64,000 nt of DNA from Pseudomonas gozinkensis (GTDB taxonomy: Bacteria > Pseudomonadota > Gammaproteobacteria > Pseudomonadales > Pseudomonadaceae). The position numbers and the translations under genes were made by a program. Positions 1-10,041 of this stretch are shown piece by piece (position 1 is the first letter of the stretch; each line of letters opens with the position of its first letter). The notes beneath the pieces are model-generated. The model saw nothing but the letters and a program-made list of their open reading frames with translations, did not search any database and was not told where the DNA came from. The DNA lies in assembly GCF_014863585.1 (NCBI RefSeq), contig NZ_CP062253.1, positions 2,258,501-2,322,500 on the forward strand. Reading direction: 5' to 3'.

Positions 1-297
1 TAGACATGGTGTATCTCCAAGAAACATATATTTTCAGTAGTACTGTGCTGCTCAGGCCAACTGGGCACACTGGGGTATCATAGTCGAAATGTTCGCTTTG
101 GTAGCCCCCCGGACGTGCTGTTTGCCAATCAGTCGTGTTTTCTTTACTGCCTGTTTCGGCTGGAGGCCCCGGTTTAAAAGGCTTCTGGCGAAAAATAAAG
201 ACAATAAAAAAACCTGTAAAACCTGCATAAATCGTACGAAAAGGCCTGAATCAGATGCTTTTGAGCGGTGCTGGGAGCAGTGAAAAGGCCTGATTCA
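1..297. other. Intergenic, no gene recognised
   Basis: No convincing reading frame lies here; a 64-codon ATG frame at 89-283 has no ribosome binding site and no recognisable sequence. The segment AAAAGGCCTGA occurs twice, at about 239 and 283, as a direct repeat. The second copy runs into TGATTCATCATTTTTT, so it may belong to a weak terminator of a gene left of the window. Nothing else is seen. Confidence 0.5.
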
Positions 298-600
298 TCA
301 TTTTTTCGCCGGGGTGTTGGCCTTGCATTTGGCAATTTGCCCCAGGGCTTTCTGCTGCAGTTCCTGGCTAGCCTTGTTGTCCATCAGCGCCTGGATGTCG
401 CTGGCCGGGTAGGACTTGATGGCATCGGCACCGCACGCGCAGTGGGATTTTGCTGCAGCGGCACCGATTTGCGGAGTGGCCGCCTGGGTGCACTGAGCCA
501 TGTATTTATCACGCTCGCCCTTTGGCCAGTCGGCGTGGGCGCTCAGCGGCAGCAGCAAAACGAGGGGGGCGACTGCAGCAAGCAGGGTGTTAAGACGCAT
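298..600 (-). CDS. Small secreted protein of unknown function
   Basis: Predicted 100-residue protein starting at the ATG at 600; an in-frame ATG at 624 is possible, but the 600 start gives a clean signal peptide (MRLNTLLAA... ending ALSAHA-type, cleavage near residue 24). The mature part begins DWPKGERDKYM and holds three cysteines (CTQAA, CACGAD and a late CKAN), which suggests a small periplasmic disulfide-bonded protein. No enzyme motif is visible and I do not recognise the family. It is transcribed away from thrS, from the 601-971 intergenic region. Coding status is supported by the signal peptide and by composition typical of exported proteins; function is unknown. Confidence 0.75.
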   Translation of the reverse strand: MRLNTLLAAVAPLVLLLPLSAHADWPKGERDKYMAQCTQAATPQIGAAAAKSHCACGADAIKSYPASDIQALMDNKASQELQQKALGQIAKCKANTPAKK

Positions 601-971
601 GCGAGGATGCTCCTTGTGGGTCAATGTCTTGTTATCTGAGGGCCCAAAGGCCGATCAAGTTCAGCACTCTGGCATAAAACGGACGATTTGCCTCTCGGTA
701 AAACCAGAGTGCATCGGTGACCGTTCATCTGTGCTAGCATGCCTGGCTCGGGCGTTCGCAGGCTCCGGATGGCCATAAGTCCCCGCAGCGGCAGCGTACG
801 AACATTCTGAATTGAATCCCAGTCACTCTGGTTCGGTTTTCCGGTTGGCCGCAAGGCTCCTGCCGCTGTAAGGCAGGCGTTCGTCATTGAATGGCCTGGA
901 TCGGATCTTGTACTGGCTCATCCCAACCCACGTGACCTTTGGTAGGGGTCACCACTAGGAGAGGAGGCGCC
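601..971. promoter_or_regulatory. Divergent promoter region and likely thrS leader
   Basis: This 371-base gap separates the small secreted protein from thrS. An extended -10-like sequence TGCTAGCAT lies at 732-740 on the plus strand and would give a thrS leader of about 220 bases. Within it a hairpin CCTGCC/GGCAGG (859-864 with 872-877, 7-base loop) is visible. In E. coli thrS is autoregulated by ThrRS binding a tRNA-like leader; whether this leader does the same is inference. Frames of up to 92 codons here look non-coding. Confidence 0.35.
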
Positions 972-2894
972 ATGCCAACTATTACTCTTCCCGACGGCAG
1001 TCAACGTTCATTCGATCACCCGGTTTCCGTAGCCGAGGTCGCCGCATCCATTGGTGCCGGTCTGGCCAAGGCCACCGTGGCCGGCAAGGTCAACGGCAAG
1101 CTCGTCGACGCCTGCGACATCATCGACAGCGACGCGACGCTGCAAATCATCACGCCAAAGGATGAAGAGGGGCTGGAGATCATTCGCCACTCTTGCGCAC
1201 ACCTGGTCGGTCATGCGGTCAAGCAGCTGTATCCGACTGCAAAAATGGTCATCGGGCCGGTTATCGACGAAGGCTTCTATTACGATATCGCCTTCGAGCG
1301 TCCTTTTACTCCGGACGACATGGCGGCCATCGAACAGCGTATGCAACAGCTGATCGATACAGAATATGACGTCATCAAGAAAGTCACTCCGCGTGCCGAA
1401 GTGATCGAAGTGTTCAAGGCCCGTGGCGAAGACTATAAGCTGCGTCTGGTCGAAGACATGCCGAACGAGCAGGCCATGGGCCTGTACTATCACGAAGAAT
1501 ATGTCGACATGTGCCGCGGTCCGCATGTGCCGAACACCCGCTTCCTGAAATCCTTCAAGCTGACCAAACTGTCGGGCGCTTACTGGCGCGGTGATGCCAA
1601 GAACGAGCAATTGCAGCGCGTTTACGGCACCGCCTGGGCTGACAAGAAGCAGCTGGCGGCTTACATCCAGCGTATCGAAGAGGCTGAAAAGCGCGATCAC
1701 CGCAAGATCGGCAAGCGTCTGGGCCTGTTCCACACCCAGGAAGAAGCGCCGGGCATGGTGTTCTGGCACCCGAATGGCTGGACGCTGTACCAGGTACTCG
1801 AGCAGTACATGCGCAAAGTGCAGCGCGACAACGGCTATCTCGAGATCAAGACGCCGCAAGTCGTTGACCGCAGCCTGTGGGAGAAATCCGGGCACTGGGC
1901 AAACTACGCCGACAACATGTTCACTACCGAGTCGGAAAGCCGCGACTACGCCATCAAGCCGATGAACTGCCCATGCCACGTGCAGGTGTTCAACCAGGGC
2001 CTGAAGAGCTATCGCGAACTGCCGATGCGTCTGGCCGAGTTCGGTGCCTGTCACCGTAACGAGCCGTCGGGTGCGCTGCACGGCATCATGCGTGTGCGCG
2101 CTTTCACTCAGGACGATGCTCACATCTTCTGCACCGAAGAGCAGATGCAGGCTGAATCCGCTGCGTTCATCAAGCTGACCATGGATGTTTATCGCGACTT
2201 CGGATTTACCGACGTCGAGATGAAACTGTCCACTCGTCCGGAAAAGCGCGTCGGTTCCGACGAGTTGTGGGATCGCGCCGAAGCGGCCCTGGCTGCAGCC
2301 CTTGATAGCGCTGGTCTGCCATACGATCTGCAACCGGGTGAGGGTGCCTTCTACGGTCCGAAAATCGAATTCTCGCTGAAAGATTGCCTCGGCCGCGTGT
2401 GGCAGTGTGGTACCTTGCAGCTCGATTTCAACCTGCCTGTGCGTCTGGGGGCCGAATACGTCTCCGAAGACAACAGCCGCAAGCATCCGGTGATGTTGCA
2501 CCGTGCGATCCTCGGTTCGTTCGAGCGTTTCGTCGGGATTCTGATCGAGCACTACGAAGGTGCATTCCCTGCGTGGCTGGCGCCAACCCAGGCAGTGATC
2601 ATGAATATCACTGATAAACAGGCAGATTTCGTCGCTCAGGTCGAAAAAACTCTCAACGAAAGCGGGTTTCGTGCCAAGTCCGACTTGAGAAATGAAAAGA
2701 TCGGCTTTAAAATCCGCGAGCATACTTTGCTCAAGGTTCCATATCTCTTGGTTATTGGGGATAAGGAAGTCGAGATGCAGACTGTCGCTGTGCGTACTCG
2801 TGAAGGTGCTGACCTGGGCTCGATGCCCGTCGCCCAGTTCGCTGAGTTTCTCGCGCAAGCGGTTTCCCGGCGTGGTCGCCCAGATTCGGAGTAA
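972..2894 (+). CDS. thrS: Threonyl-tRNA synthetase
   Basis: Charges tRNA-Thr with threonine in the cytoplasm. The 640-residue length is typical. The start at 972 ([10 protein letters not shown]) is chosen over a GTG-led extension from 939 because GGAGGCGCC lies just ahead and the TGS domain (about residues 1-61) begins directly. It is followed by the second additional/editing domain (about 65-225, with HSCAHL near residue 76 and a conserved MCRGPH), the class II catalytic core (about 240-530) and the C-terminal anticodon-binding domain. MNCPCH around residue 333 supplies the zinc-binding Cys. It is the first gene of the thrS-infC-rpmI-rplT block and its stop codon nearly abuts the infC start. 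Confidence 0.98.
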   Translation: MPTITLPDGSQRSFDHPVSVAEVAASIGAGLAKATVAGKVNGKLVDACDIIDSDATLQIITPKDEEGLEIIRHSCAHLVGHAVKQLYPTAKMVIGPVIDEGFYYDIAFERPFTPDDMAAIEQRMQQLIDTEYDVIKKVTPRAEVIEVFKARGEDYKLRLVEDMPNEQAMGLYYHEEYVDMCRGPHVPNTRFLKSFKLTKLSGAYWRGDAKNEQLQRVYGTAWADKKQLAAYIQRIEEAEKRDHRKIGKRLGLFHTQEEAPGMVFWHPNGWTLYQVLEQYMRKVQRDNGYLEIKTPQVVDRSLWEKSGHWANYADNMFTTESESRDYAIKPMNCPCHVQVFNQGLKSYRELPMRLAEFGACHRNEPSGALHGIMRVRAFTQDDAHIFCTEEQMQAESAAFIKLTMDVYRDFGFTDVEMKLSTRPEKRVGSDELWDRAEAALAAALDSAGLPYDLQPGEGAFYGPKIEFSLKDCLGRVWQCGTLQLDFNLPVRLGAEYVSEDNSRKHPVMLHRAILGSFERFVGILIEHYEGAFPAWLAPTQAVIMNITDKQADFVAQVEKTLNESGFRAKSDLRNEKIGFKIREHTLLKVPYLLVIGDKEVEMQTVAVRTREGADLGSMPVAQFAEFLAQAVSRRGRPDSE

Positions 2895-2896
2895 TT

Positions 2897-3445
2897 ATTA
2901 TTAAGCGTGAAATGAGACAAGATAAACGAGCTGCACCGAAAGCCCCGATCAACGAGAATATCTCGGCACGCGAGGTTCGGTTAATTGGCGCTGATGGCGA
3001 GCAGATTGGCATCGTCTCGATTGATGAAGCGCTTCGTATTGCTGAAGAAGCAAAGCTTGATCTGGTAGAAATCTCTGCCGACGCGGTCCCACCGGTTTGC
3101 CGTGTGATGGACTACGGCAAATCGATCTTCGAAAAGAAGAAGCAGATTGCTGCGGCGAAGAAGAACCAGAAGCAGATTCAGGTAAAAGAAATCAAGTTTC
3201 GTCCAGGGACGGAGGAAGGGGATTACCAGGTAAAACTGCGCAACCTGGTACGTTTCCTGAGTGACGGGGACAGGGCCAAGGTATCCTTGCGATTCCGCGG
3301 CCGTGAGATGGCCCACCAGGAGCTGGGGATGGAACTCCTCAAGCGGGTTGAACAAGACCTGCTCGAGTACGGTTCGGTCGAACAGCATCCTAAGATGGAA
3401 GGACGCCAGCTGATCATGGTCATCGCCCCGAAAAAGAAGAAGTAA
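2897..3445 (+). CDS. infC: Translation initiation factor IF-3 (non-ATG start)
   Basis: IF-3 binds the 30S subunit, blocks 70S re-association and checks start codons. The N domain (APINENI...[14 protein letters not shown]) and C domain ([18 protein letters not shown]...) are joined by a lysine-rich linker. The first ATG in frame is 2912, but the conserved pseudomonad N-terminus IKREM lies upstream of it, so translation starts at an ATT. Three ATT codons run in tandem (2894, 2897, 2900). GGAG at 2888-2891 is 5 bases from 2897, which I chose; 2894 would give 183 residues and overlap the thrS stop. ATT starts in infC are known to allow IF-3 autoregulation through start-codon discrimination. That regulation is inferred here. 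Confidence 0.95.
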   Translation: MIKREMRQDKRAAPKAPINENISAREVRLIGADGEQIGIVSIDEALRIAEEAKLDLVEISADAVPPVCRVMDYGKSIFEKKKQIAAAKKNQKQIQVKEIKFRPGTEEGDYQVKLRNLVRFLSDGDRAKVSLRFRGREMAHQELGMELLKRVEQDLLEYGSVEQHPKMEGRQLIMVIAPKKKK

Positions 3446-3505
3446 TCAACAGGGCACGGCAGGCCTTCTGATTATGTTTATCAACTGAATGCGGAGTATC
3501 CGAAC

Positions 3506-3700
3506 ATGCCAAAGATGAAAACCAAAAGTGGTGCTGCTAAGCGGTTTCTGAAAACTGCTAACGGTATCAAGCACAAGCACGCTTTCAAGAGCCACATCCT
3601 GACCAAAATGTCGACCAAGCGTAAGCGTCAACTGCGCGGTAGCAGCTTGCTGCATCCGTCTGACGTGGCAAAAGTCGAGCGCATGCTGCGCCTTCGTTAA
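3506..3700 (+). CDS. rpmI: 50S ribosomal protein L35
   Basis: Sixty-four residues, very basic, beginning [20 protein letters not shown], which is the diagnostic L35 start. It binds 23S rRNA in the large subunit. It lies between infC and rplT in the conserved order, with a GGAG-type ribosome binding site ahead of 3506 and 30 bases before rplT. In E. coli L20 represses rpmI-rplT translation by binding the upstream mRNA. The 60 bases between infC and rpmI are short for such a structure, so the same mechanism cannot be asserted from this sequence. Confidence 0.98.
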   Translation: MPKMKTKSGAAKRFLKTANGIKHKHAFKSHILTKMSTKRKRQLRGSSLLHPSDVAKVERMLRLR

Positions 3701-3730
3701 TTTTTGGATCAAGAATAGAGGAAGTAACTC

Positions 3731-4087
3731 ATGGCTCGTGTAAAGCGTGGCGTCATTGCCCGTAAACGTCACAAAAAAATTCTGAAACTTGCTAAAGGCT
3801 ACTACGGCGCACGCTCCCGCGTATTCCGTGTTGCCAAGCAAGCGGTAATCAAGGCAGGCCAATACGCCTACCGTGACCGTCGTCAGAAAAAACGTCAGTT
3901 CCGCGCTCTGTGGATCGCTCGTATCAATGCTGGTGCTCGTGTTAACGGTCTGTCCTACAGCCGTTTCATCGCTGGCCTGAAAAAAGCGTCCATCGAGATC
4001 GACCGTAAGGTTCTGGCTGATCTGGCAGTGAACGAAAAAGCGGCGTTTGCTGCGATTGTCGAGAAAGCTAAAGCCACCTTGGCTTAA
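3731..4087 (+). CDS. rplT: 50S ribosomal protein L20
   Basis: One hundred and eighteen residues starting [19 protein letters not shown], the canonical L20 N-terminus with its long basic extension, followed by the globular part ([17 protein letters not shown]). L20 is an early 50S assembly protein that binds 23S rRNA. AGAGGAAG lies 7-8 bases before the ATG. Its stop is followed by two hairpins, the second a strong intrinsic terminator, before pheS. Confidence 0.98.
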
Positions 4088-4102
4088 GTACCCCCGACAG
4101 TC

Positions 4103-5213
<1,111 letters not shown>

Positions 5214-5239
5214 TCGTAACGAATTCTTAGGAGAGCAGG

Positions 5240-7618
5240 ATGAAATTCAGTGAACAATGGCTGCGTGGCTGGGTCAGCCCGCAGGTAGATCGCGACGCGC
5301 TGGTTGCACGTCTGTCGATGGCCGGTCTTGAGGTCGATAGCGTTACGCCGGCCGCCGGTGTTTTCAGCGGCGTGGTGGTGGGCGAGGTGCTGAGCACCGA
5401 GCAGCACCCCGATGCCGACAAATTGCGCGTATGCCAGGTCAGCAACGGTGCAGAAACCTTCCAGGTCGTGTGCGGTGCGCCAAACGTGCGTCCGGGCCTG
5501 AAGATTCCGTTCGCCATGATCGGTGCCGAGCTGCCGGGCGACTTCAAGATCAAGAAGGCCAAGCTGCGCGGCGTCGAGTCCAACGGCATGCTGTGCTCGC
5601 AATCCGAGCTGCAGGTCGGTGAAGGCAATGACGGTCTGATGGAGCTGCCGGCCGATGCGCCGGTGGGCGAAGATTTCCGCGTTTATCTGGACCTGGAAGA
5701 CGCCAGCATCGAAGTCGATCTGACTCCGAACCGTGGCGACTGCCTGTCACTGGCCGGTCTGGCCCGTGAAGTCGGCGCGCTGTACGACGCCCCGGTCACG
5801 CGTCCGGTGGTGATGACTGTTCCGGCCGTGCATGATGAAGTGCGTTCGGTAGAAGTCCTGGCACCTGCTGCCTGCCCGCGTTATCTGGGCCGTGTCATTC
5901 GTAACGTTGACCTGTCAAGGCCGACGCCGCTGTGGATGGTTGAGCGCCTGCGTCGCGCCGAAGTGCGCAGCATCGACGCCGCGGTCGATATCACTAACTA
6001 CGTGATGCTCGAGCTGGGTCAGCCGCTGCACGCCTTCGATCTCGCCGAAATCAATGGCGGCATCCGTGTGCGCATGGCGGAAGAGGGCGAGAAGCTCGTA
6101 CTGCTCGACGGTCAGGAAGTCAGCCTGCGTAGCGATACGCTGGTGATCGCCGACCACACCCGTGCTCTGGCGATTGCTGGCGTGATGGGGGGCGAGCACA
6201 GCGGCGTGTCCGCGACCACTCGCGACGTATTCCTTGAAAGTGCGTTCTTCGACCAGATCGCGGTGGCGGGCAAGGCTCGTTCCTACGGCCTGCACACCGA
6301 CGCTTCTCACCGCTACGAGCGCGGTGTGGACTGGCAACTGGCCCGTGAAGCCATGGAGCGCGCTACTGGCCTGCTGCTGGAAATCACCGGTGGCGAAGCC
6401 GGCCCGATCATCGAAACGGTCAGCGAACAGCACTTGCCGTCGATCGCGCCGATCACCCTGCGTGCGCAGCGCATCACTCAGATGCTGGGCATGGAAATGG
6501 ATTCGGCCGAAGTCGAGCGTCTGCTCAACGCTTTGGGTCTGAAGGTTTCCGTCGACGGAGCAGGGCAGTGGCGCGTAGAAGTGCCGAGTCATCGCTTCGA
6601 TATCAGCCTGGAAGTCGATCTGATCGAAGAACTGGCACGTCTGTACGGTTACAACCGCCTGCCGGTTCGTTACCCGCAAGCTCGCCTGGCGCCACAAGCC
6701 AAGGCTGAAGCGCGTAGCGACCTGCCGGAACTGCGTCGTCTGCTGGTTGCTCGTGGTTACCAGGAAGCGATCACCTACAGCTTCATCGATCCAAAGCAGT
6801 TCGAGCTGTTCAACCCAGGCGTCGAGCCACTGTTGCTGGCGAACCCGATCTCCAATGACATGGCTGCCATGCGTTCTTCGCTGTGGCCGGGTCTGGTCAA
6901 GGCGTTGCAGCACAACCTCAATCGTCAGCAGGATCGTGTCCGTCTGTTCGAGAGCGGTCTGCGCTTTGTCGGTCAGTTGGAAGGTCTGAAGCAAGAGCCG
7001 ATGATCGCCGGTGTGGTATGCGGCAGTCGTCTGCCGGAAGGCTGGGCGCAAGGTCGCGATACCGTGGACTTCTTCGACGTCAAGGCTGACGTAGAAGCAG
7101 TGCTGGGCTTCGCCGGCGCGCTGGATCAGTTCACTTTTGCGCCGGGCAAGCATCCCGCACTGCATCCGGGCCAGACCGCGCGCATCGAGCGGGAAGGGCG
7201 TGAAGTCGGCTTTATCGGCGCGATTCACCCTGAGCTGTCGAAATCCTTGGGTCTCGACCGTCCGGTCTTCGTCTTCGAGCTGGTTCTGGCTGAAGTCGCT
7301 CTGGGTAAAATGCCGAAATTCCACGAGTTGTCGCGCTTTCCTGAAGTGCGTCGTGACCTGGCACTGATTGCGCACAAAAACGTTGCAGCCTCGGCTGTAC
7401 TGGACGTAATCCGTGAAAATGCAGGCGAATGGCTGACAGACCTCAGGCTATTTGACGTGTATCAGGGTAAAGGCATTGATCCTGATAGAAAAAGCCTTGC
7501 AGTCGGCTTGACCTGGCAGCATCCATCGCGCACTCTTAATGACGATGAGGTGAATTCGACGACGCAAAATATCCTCACCTCGCTCGAACAAAGGTTGAAC
7601 GCCACGTTAAGGAAGTGA
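5240..7618 (+). CDS. pheT: Phenylalanyl-tRNA synthetase beta subunit
   Basis: Beta subunit of PheRS, 792 residues, the usual length. It shows the tRNA-binding OB domain (about 39-148, including the HPDADKLRVCQV signature), the B3/B4 editing domain (about 200-380; VDITNYVMLELGQPLHAFD), the B5 DNA-binding-like fold (about 400-475), the catalytic-like domain and the C-terminal ferredoxin-fold anticodon-binding domain (about 695-792; SRFPEVRRDLALI). The editing domain hydrolyses Tyr-tRNA-Phe. GGAG precedes the start. The stop is 3 bases before ihfA, so pheT and ihfA are almost certainly cotranscribed. Confidence 0.98.
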   Translation: MKFSEQWLRGWVSPQVDRDALVARLSMAGLEVDSVTPAAGVFSGVVVGEVLSTEQHPDADKLRVCQVSNGAETFQVVCGAPNVRPGLKIPFAMIGAELPGDFKIKKAKLRGVESNGMLCSQSELQVGEGNDGLMELPADAPVGEDFRVYLDLEDASIEVDLTPNRGDCLSLAGLAREVGALYDAPVTRPVVMTVPAVHDEVRSVEVLAPAACPRYLGRVIRNVDLSRPTPLWMVERLRRAEVRSIDAAVDITNYVMLELGQPLHAFDLAEINGGIRVRMAEEGEKLVLLDGQEVSLRSDTLVIADHTRALAIAGVMGGEHSGVSATTRDVFLESAFFDQIAVAGKARSYGLHTDASHRYERGVDWQLAREAMERATGLLLEITGGEAGPIIETVSEQHLPSIAPITLRAQRITQMLGMEMDSAEVERLLNALGLKVSVDGAGQWRVEVPSHRFDISLEVDLIEELARLYGYNRLPVRYPQARLAPQAKAEARSDLPELRRLLVARGYQEAITYSFIDPKQFELFNPGVEPLLLANPISNDMAAMRSSLWPGLVKALQHNLNRQQDRVRLFESGLRFVGQLEGLKQEPMIAGVVCGSRLPEGWAQGRDTVDFFDVKADVEAVLGFAGALDQFTFAPGKHPALHPGQTARIEREGREVGFIGAIHPELSKSLGLDRPVFVFELVLAEVALGKMPKFHELSRFPEVRRDLALIAHKNVAASAVLDVIRENAGEWLTDLRLFDVYQGKGIDPDRKSLAVGLTWQHPSRTLNDDEVNSTTQNILTSLEQRLNATLRK

Positions 7619-7621
7619 CGT

Positions 7622-7924
7622 ATGGGGGCTTTGACGAAAGCTGAGATGGCGGAACGTCTGTATGAAGAGCTGGGCCTGAACAAGCGGGAAGCCAAGGAAT
7701 TGGTTGAACTGTTTTTCGAGGAAATCAGGCACGCTCTTGAAGACAACGAGCAGGTCAAATTGTCGGGTTTCGGCAATTTCGACCTTCGGGACAAACGCCA
7801 GCGGCCTGGCCGCAACCCGAAAACGGGGGAAGAAATCCCGATCACGGCTCGCCGTGTGGTCACCTTTCGTCCAGGGCAGAAGTTGAAGGCCCGAGTTGAG
7901 GCTTATGCTGGAACCAAGTCATAA
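7622..7924 (+). CDS. ihfA: Integration host factor alpha subunit
   Basis: One hundred residues, matching the conserved IHF-alpha sequence: [28 protein letters not shown], the [10 protein letters not shown] core and the DNA-bending beta-arm [20 protein letters not shown] with its intercalating proline. The heterodimer with IHF-beta bends DNA, and is needed for many sigma-54 promoters such as those proposed further right in this window. AAGGAAG precedes the ATG. The last 20 bases overlap the following MerR-type gene. Confidence 0.97.
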   Translation: MGALTKAEMAERLYEELGLNKREAKELVELFFEEIRHALEDNEQVKLSGFGNFDLRDKRQRPGRNPKTGEEIPITARRVVTFRPGQKLKARVEAYAGTKS

Positions 7925-8261
7925 CGACGAACTACCCGTCATCCCGGGCAAACGCTACTTCACCATTGGTGAAGTCAGCGAGCTGTGTGCGGTAAAACCG
8001 CACGTGCTGCGCTACTGGGAGCAGGAGTTTCCTCAGCTCAACCCCGTCAAACGCCGCGGAAACCGCCGGTATTATCAGCGCCAGGACGTGCTGATGATCC
8101 GGCAGATCCGCGCGCTCCTTTACGATCAGGGGTTCACCATCGGCGGCGCGCGCCTGCGTCTGTCAGGCGATGAAGCCAAAGACGACACCACCCAATACAA
8201 GCAAATGATCCGCCAGATGATCGCCGAGCTCGAAGATGTTCTGGTGGTACTCAAGAAATAA
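7905..8261 (+). CDS. MerR-family transcriptional regulator
   Basis: One hundred and eighteen residues from the ATG at 7905 ([12 protein letters not shown]), which overlaps the end of ihfA by 20 bases. A winged helix-turn-helix of MerR type is clear: [25 protein letters not shown], then the wing [21 protein letters not shown] short helix (residues 95-118) probably forms the dimer coiled coil. No Cys-based effector site is present, so it is not a metal sensor of the classical type. This gene directly after ihfA is the usual pseudomonad arrangement. The target is unknown. Confidence 0.9.
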   Translation: MLEPSHNDELPVIPGKRYFTIGEVSELCAVKPHVLRYWEQEFPQLNPVKRRGNRRYYQRQDVLMIRQIRALLYDQGFTIGGARLRLSGDEAKDDTTQYKQMIRQMIAELEDVLVVLKK

Positions 8262-8279
8262 TTTCCTGCTTTTAAATAC

Positions 8280-8308
8280 TTCCAGTTTTCAAAAGCTTGC
8301 GATATATT
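8280..8308 (+). promoter_or_regulatory. Candidate tRNA-Pro promoter
   Basis: TATATT at 8303-8308 fits a -10 box. The matching -35 position (TTCCAG, 8280-8285, 17-base spacer) is weak. The tRNA begins about 43 bases downstream of the -10 box. The surrounding segment (8262-8350) is AT-rich, unlike the neighbouring genes, as expected for a tRNA promoter. Confidence 0.4.
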
Positions 8309-8350
8309 CTTGAGCGTTCTTCGAGGTGAGGAACAAGTTTCACGCCTAGT

Positions 8351-8427
8351 CGGGGCGTAGCGCAGTCCGGTAGCGCACTAGCATGGGGTGCTAGGGGTCG
8401 AGTGTTCGAATCACTCCGTCCCGACCA
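8351..8427 (+). tRNA. tRNA-Pro (anticodon GGG)
   Basis: Cloverleaf of 77 bases: acceptor CGGGGCG pairs with CGTCCCG, the anticodon stem CTAGC/GCTAG encloses the loop ATGGGGT with anticodon GGG, the T arm contains GTTCGAATC, and the encoded 3' end is ACCA. The D arm GCGCAGTCCGGTAGCGC is regular. It reads CCC/CCU proline codons. Confidence 0.96.
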
Positions 8428-8443
8428 TATAATTCAATGACTT

Positions 8444-8471
8444 AGCCCAACTTTAGCGAGTTGGGCTTTTT
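8444..8471 (+). terminator. Terminator after tRNA-Pro
   Basis: Perfect 9-pair stem AGCCCAACT / AGTTGGGCT with a 6-base loop, followed by TTTT; it begins 17 bases after the tRNA. Confidence 0.85.
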
Positions 8472-8531
8472 CATGCACAGTGACTTTTGTCGTGGAATCC
8501 AGTTTCCCTCCTAATCAAAGTCAGACACTCA

Positions 8532-8558
8532 AGCCGATCAGCCAGATCGGCTTTTTTG
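8532..8558 (+). terminator. Second intrinsic terminator
   Basis: AGCCGATC (8532-8539) pairs with GATCGGCT across a 5-base loop and is followed by six T. It is about 60 bases after the first terminator; no gene lies between them. Confidence 0.7.
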
Positions 8559-8617
8559 TGCCTGCGCAAATGGCTCGCTTTAACGAGTGCCACATCCGGC
8601 AGCGACGGCAAAACCCT

Positions 8618-8875
8618 CTAAGGTTTTTTTTCTTGCACCTTGTCTGTTGGCTTGCTGGACGTCTGCGCATCCTTCTCTGTCTCATGAGTCTCTGCACCTG
8701 AGTTCGACCCCGAGGCCTCTTCACCTTTTTTGTCGGCCTTTTCCTCCTTGGATTCGGTGCCTCCCTGGTTGACCCCGGGAATGGCGGCAGGCGGAGTGCT
8801 GCTTCCTGCTATCGCAAGAGGGGCGATGGCAGACAGATAGCCTCCAAGCACGAATGCTGCAATGGATATGTTCAT
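8618..8875 (-). CDS. Small exported hydrophilic protein, unknown
   Basis: Eighty-five residues: an N-terminal hydrophobic segment (MNISIAAFVLGGYLSAIAPLAIAG, probable signal peptide) followed by a disordered, Lys/Glu/Ser/Thr-rich tail (ESKEEKADKKGEEASG... to VQEKKP). No cysteine and no known motif. GGAAG lies about 8 bases ahead of the ATG. The product is probably secreted or periplasmic. Function unknown; the low-complexity tail makes family assignment by eye unreliable. Confidence 0.6.
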   Translation of the reverse strand: MNISIAAFVLGGYLSAIAPLAIAGSSTPPAAIPGVNQGGTESKEEKADKKGEEASGSNSGAETHETEKDAQTSSKPTDKVQEKKP

Positions 8876-9081
8876 ATTCGGGGCTTCCGCGTCAGTTGAA
8901 TGAACGTTGGAAAATCAGAGGCAAGGCAAAGTGCCGGGCGACTGACGGGCGGATGTGAAACCGTGCATCTTATGGGAGAGCCCCTTCGCAAAACACGGCT
9001 TCAAAAGGCGGCAAATTGCTGGCCCCCGAATGTTCAAAGTCCCGGCAAACTCGCTTTTTTTCAAAAGGTTAGGTGGGCCAC

Positions 9082-9411
9082 ATGCGGACGATTGTCATCA
9101 CCGTAGCAACGCTTTCCCTCGCTCTGTTCGCGGTGGAGGCCCAGGCCAGGGAACTGAGCAAAAGCCATCGTTTTGCGTGTACCTGGGGTTCGGACATCGC
9201 CGCCGGCGCACAACAATCGAAGCTGTCAGGGATTTCGCTGTATGGCGCGCGCAAGCGCTTGCAGGCGCGCAAGTTCCAGCAACCGTGGATGCGCATGACC
9301 GCCATGGGCATCACCGAGCAGACCTATGACAGCGCGTCGCGGCTAAAGCCGGCGGCCGTCAAGCAGACCTACTACGAACAGTGCGTTCGGCACGAACTGG
9401 CCCAACGTTGA
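9082..9411 (+). CDS. Small secreted protein, unknown
   Basis: One hundred and nine residues from the ATG at 9082, with AGGTGGG just upstream; a GTG three codons earlier (9073) is the alternative. A signal peptide MRTIVITVATLSLALFAVEAQA is evident. The mature part contains two cysteines (HRFACTWG and YEQCVRH), which may form a disulfide, and basic patches (GARKRLQARKF). No catalytic motif is seen. It stands alone and is followed immediately by a strong bidirectional terminator. Confidence 0.75.
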   Translation: MRTIVITVATLSLALFAVEAQARELSKSHRFACTWGSDIAAGAQQSKLSGISLYGARKRLQARKFQQPWMRMTAMGITEQTYDSASRLKPAAVKQTYYEQCVRHELAQR

Positions 9412-9415
9412 ATGA

Positions 9416-9448
9416 AAAAGCCCGACCTGAAGAGGTCGGGCTTTTTTA
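9416..9448. terminator. Bidirectional terminator
   Basis: AAAAAGCCCGACCT pairs with AGGTCGGGCTTTTTT around a GAAG loop. With T runs on both strands it can end both the plus-strand gene at 9411 and the minus-strand VOC gene that stops at 9469. Confidence 0.9.
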
Positions 9449-9468
9449 TGTCCGGCGCACTGGCAGCG

Positions 9469-9882
9469 TCATTTGTCAGTTTCGCAATTGACCATCCACG
9501 ACACGCCAAAACGATCCACCAGCATGCCGAAGCGTGCGGCCCAAAAGGTGGCTTCCAATGGCATGTCGACGCGACCGTCCCTGGCAAGGGCGTTAAATAC
9601 CCGCTCTGCCTCGGCGATGCTGTCGACATTCAGGGAAATCGAGCAACCGCTCATGCCTTGGGTCGGGCGGTCGGGTGTGGTGTCCGAAGCCATGAGCATC
9701 TGATCGCCGACTTTCAGGCAGGTGTGGATGATCAGGTTGTGGTGCTCTTTCGGTACATGTTCGGCGGCTGGGGTTTCGCCGAAGGTCATCATCGCCTCGA
9801 GCTTGCCTTGCAGGCATTGCTCGTAAAACGTGAAGGCTGCACGGCAGTCGCCGTTGAAGATCAGGTACGGGTTGATTTTCAT
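9469..9882 (-). CDS. VOC-superfamily protein (PhnB/glyoxalase-like)
   Basis: One hundred and thirty-seven residues with the paired beta-alpha-beta-beta-beta layout of the vicinal oxygen chelate fold. The start MKINPYLIFNGDCRAAFTFYEQCLQG is typical of PhnB-like (3-demethylubiquinone methyltransferase-like) proteins, and the C-terminal DMPLEATFWAARFGMLVDRFGVSWMVN is the family hallmark. Such proteins are often metal-binding or degenerate glyoxalases. The substrate cannot be told from sequence. AGCACCACC lies before the ATG at 9882. Single-gene unit ending at the shared terminator. Confidence 0.88.
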   Translation of the reverse strand: MKINPYLIFNGDCRAAFTFYEQCLQGKLEAMMTFGETPAAEHVPKEHHNLIIHTCLKVGDQMLMASDTTPDRPTQGMSGCSISLNVDSIAEAERVFNALARDGRVDMPLEATFWAARFGMLVDRFGVSWMVNCETDK

Positions 9883-10041
9883 GGTGGTGCTCCCGAATAG
9901 GCAGTGGAACGCCGCACGGCCGGGTGTGCCGAAGCAGCGTCATGGATTGACTCCATCCAGCAAAGCGTTAGAACGCCGGATTGCCAGCCGATGCTGCAAG
10001 AATTTCGGTTCTGGGTGACCGATGGTCTGCGAGAAAGGGCG

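Noticed and set aside
621..887. 88-codon minus-strand frame upstream of thrS
   Set aside because: No signal peptide, domain or binding site; it overlaps the likely thrS leader.
1008..2858. 616-codon open frame on the minus strand inside thrS
   Set aside because: It is the antisense shadow of a certain gene; composition is an artefact of high third-position GC and there is no binding site or recognisable domain.
8480..8772. Plus-strand frames overlapping the terminators and the small secreted gene
   Set aside because: They include terminator hairpins and are antisense to the better supported gene at 8618-8875.
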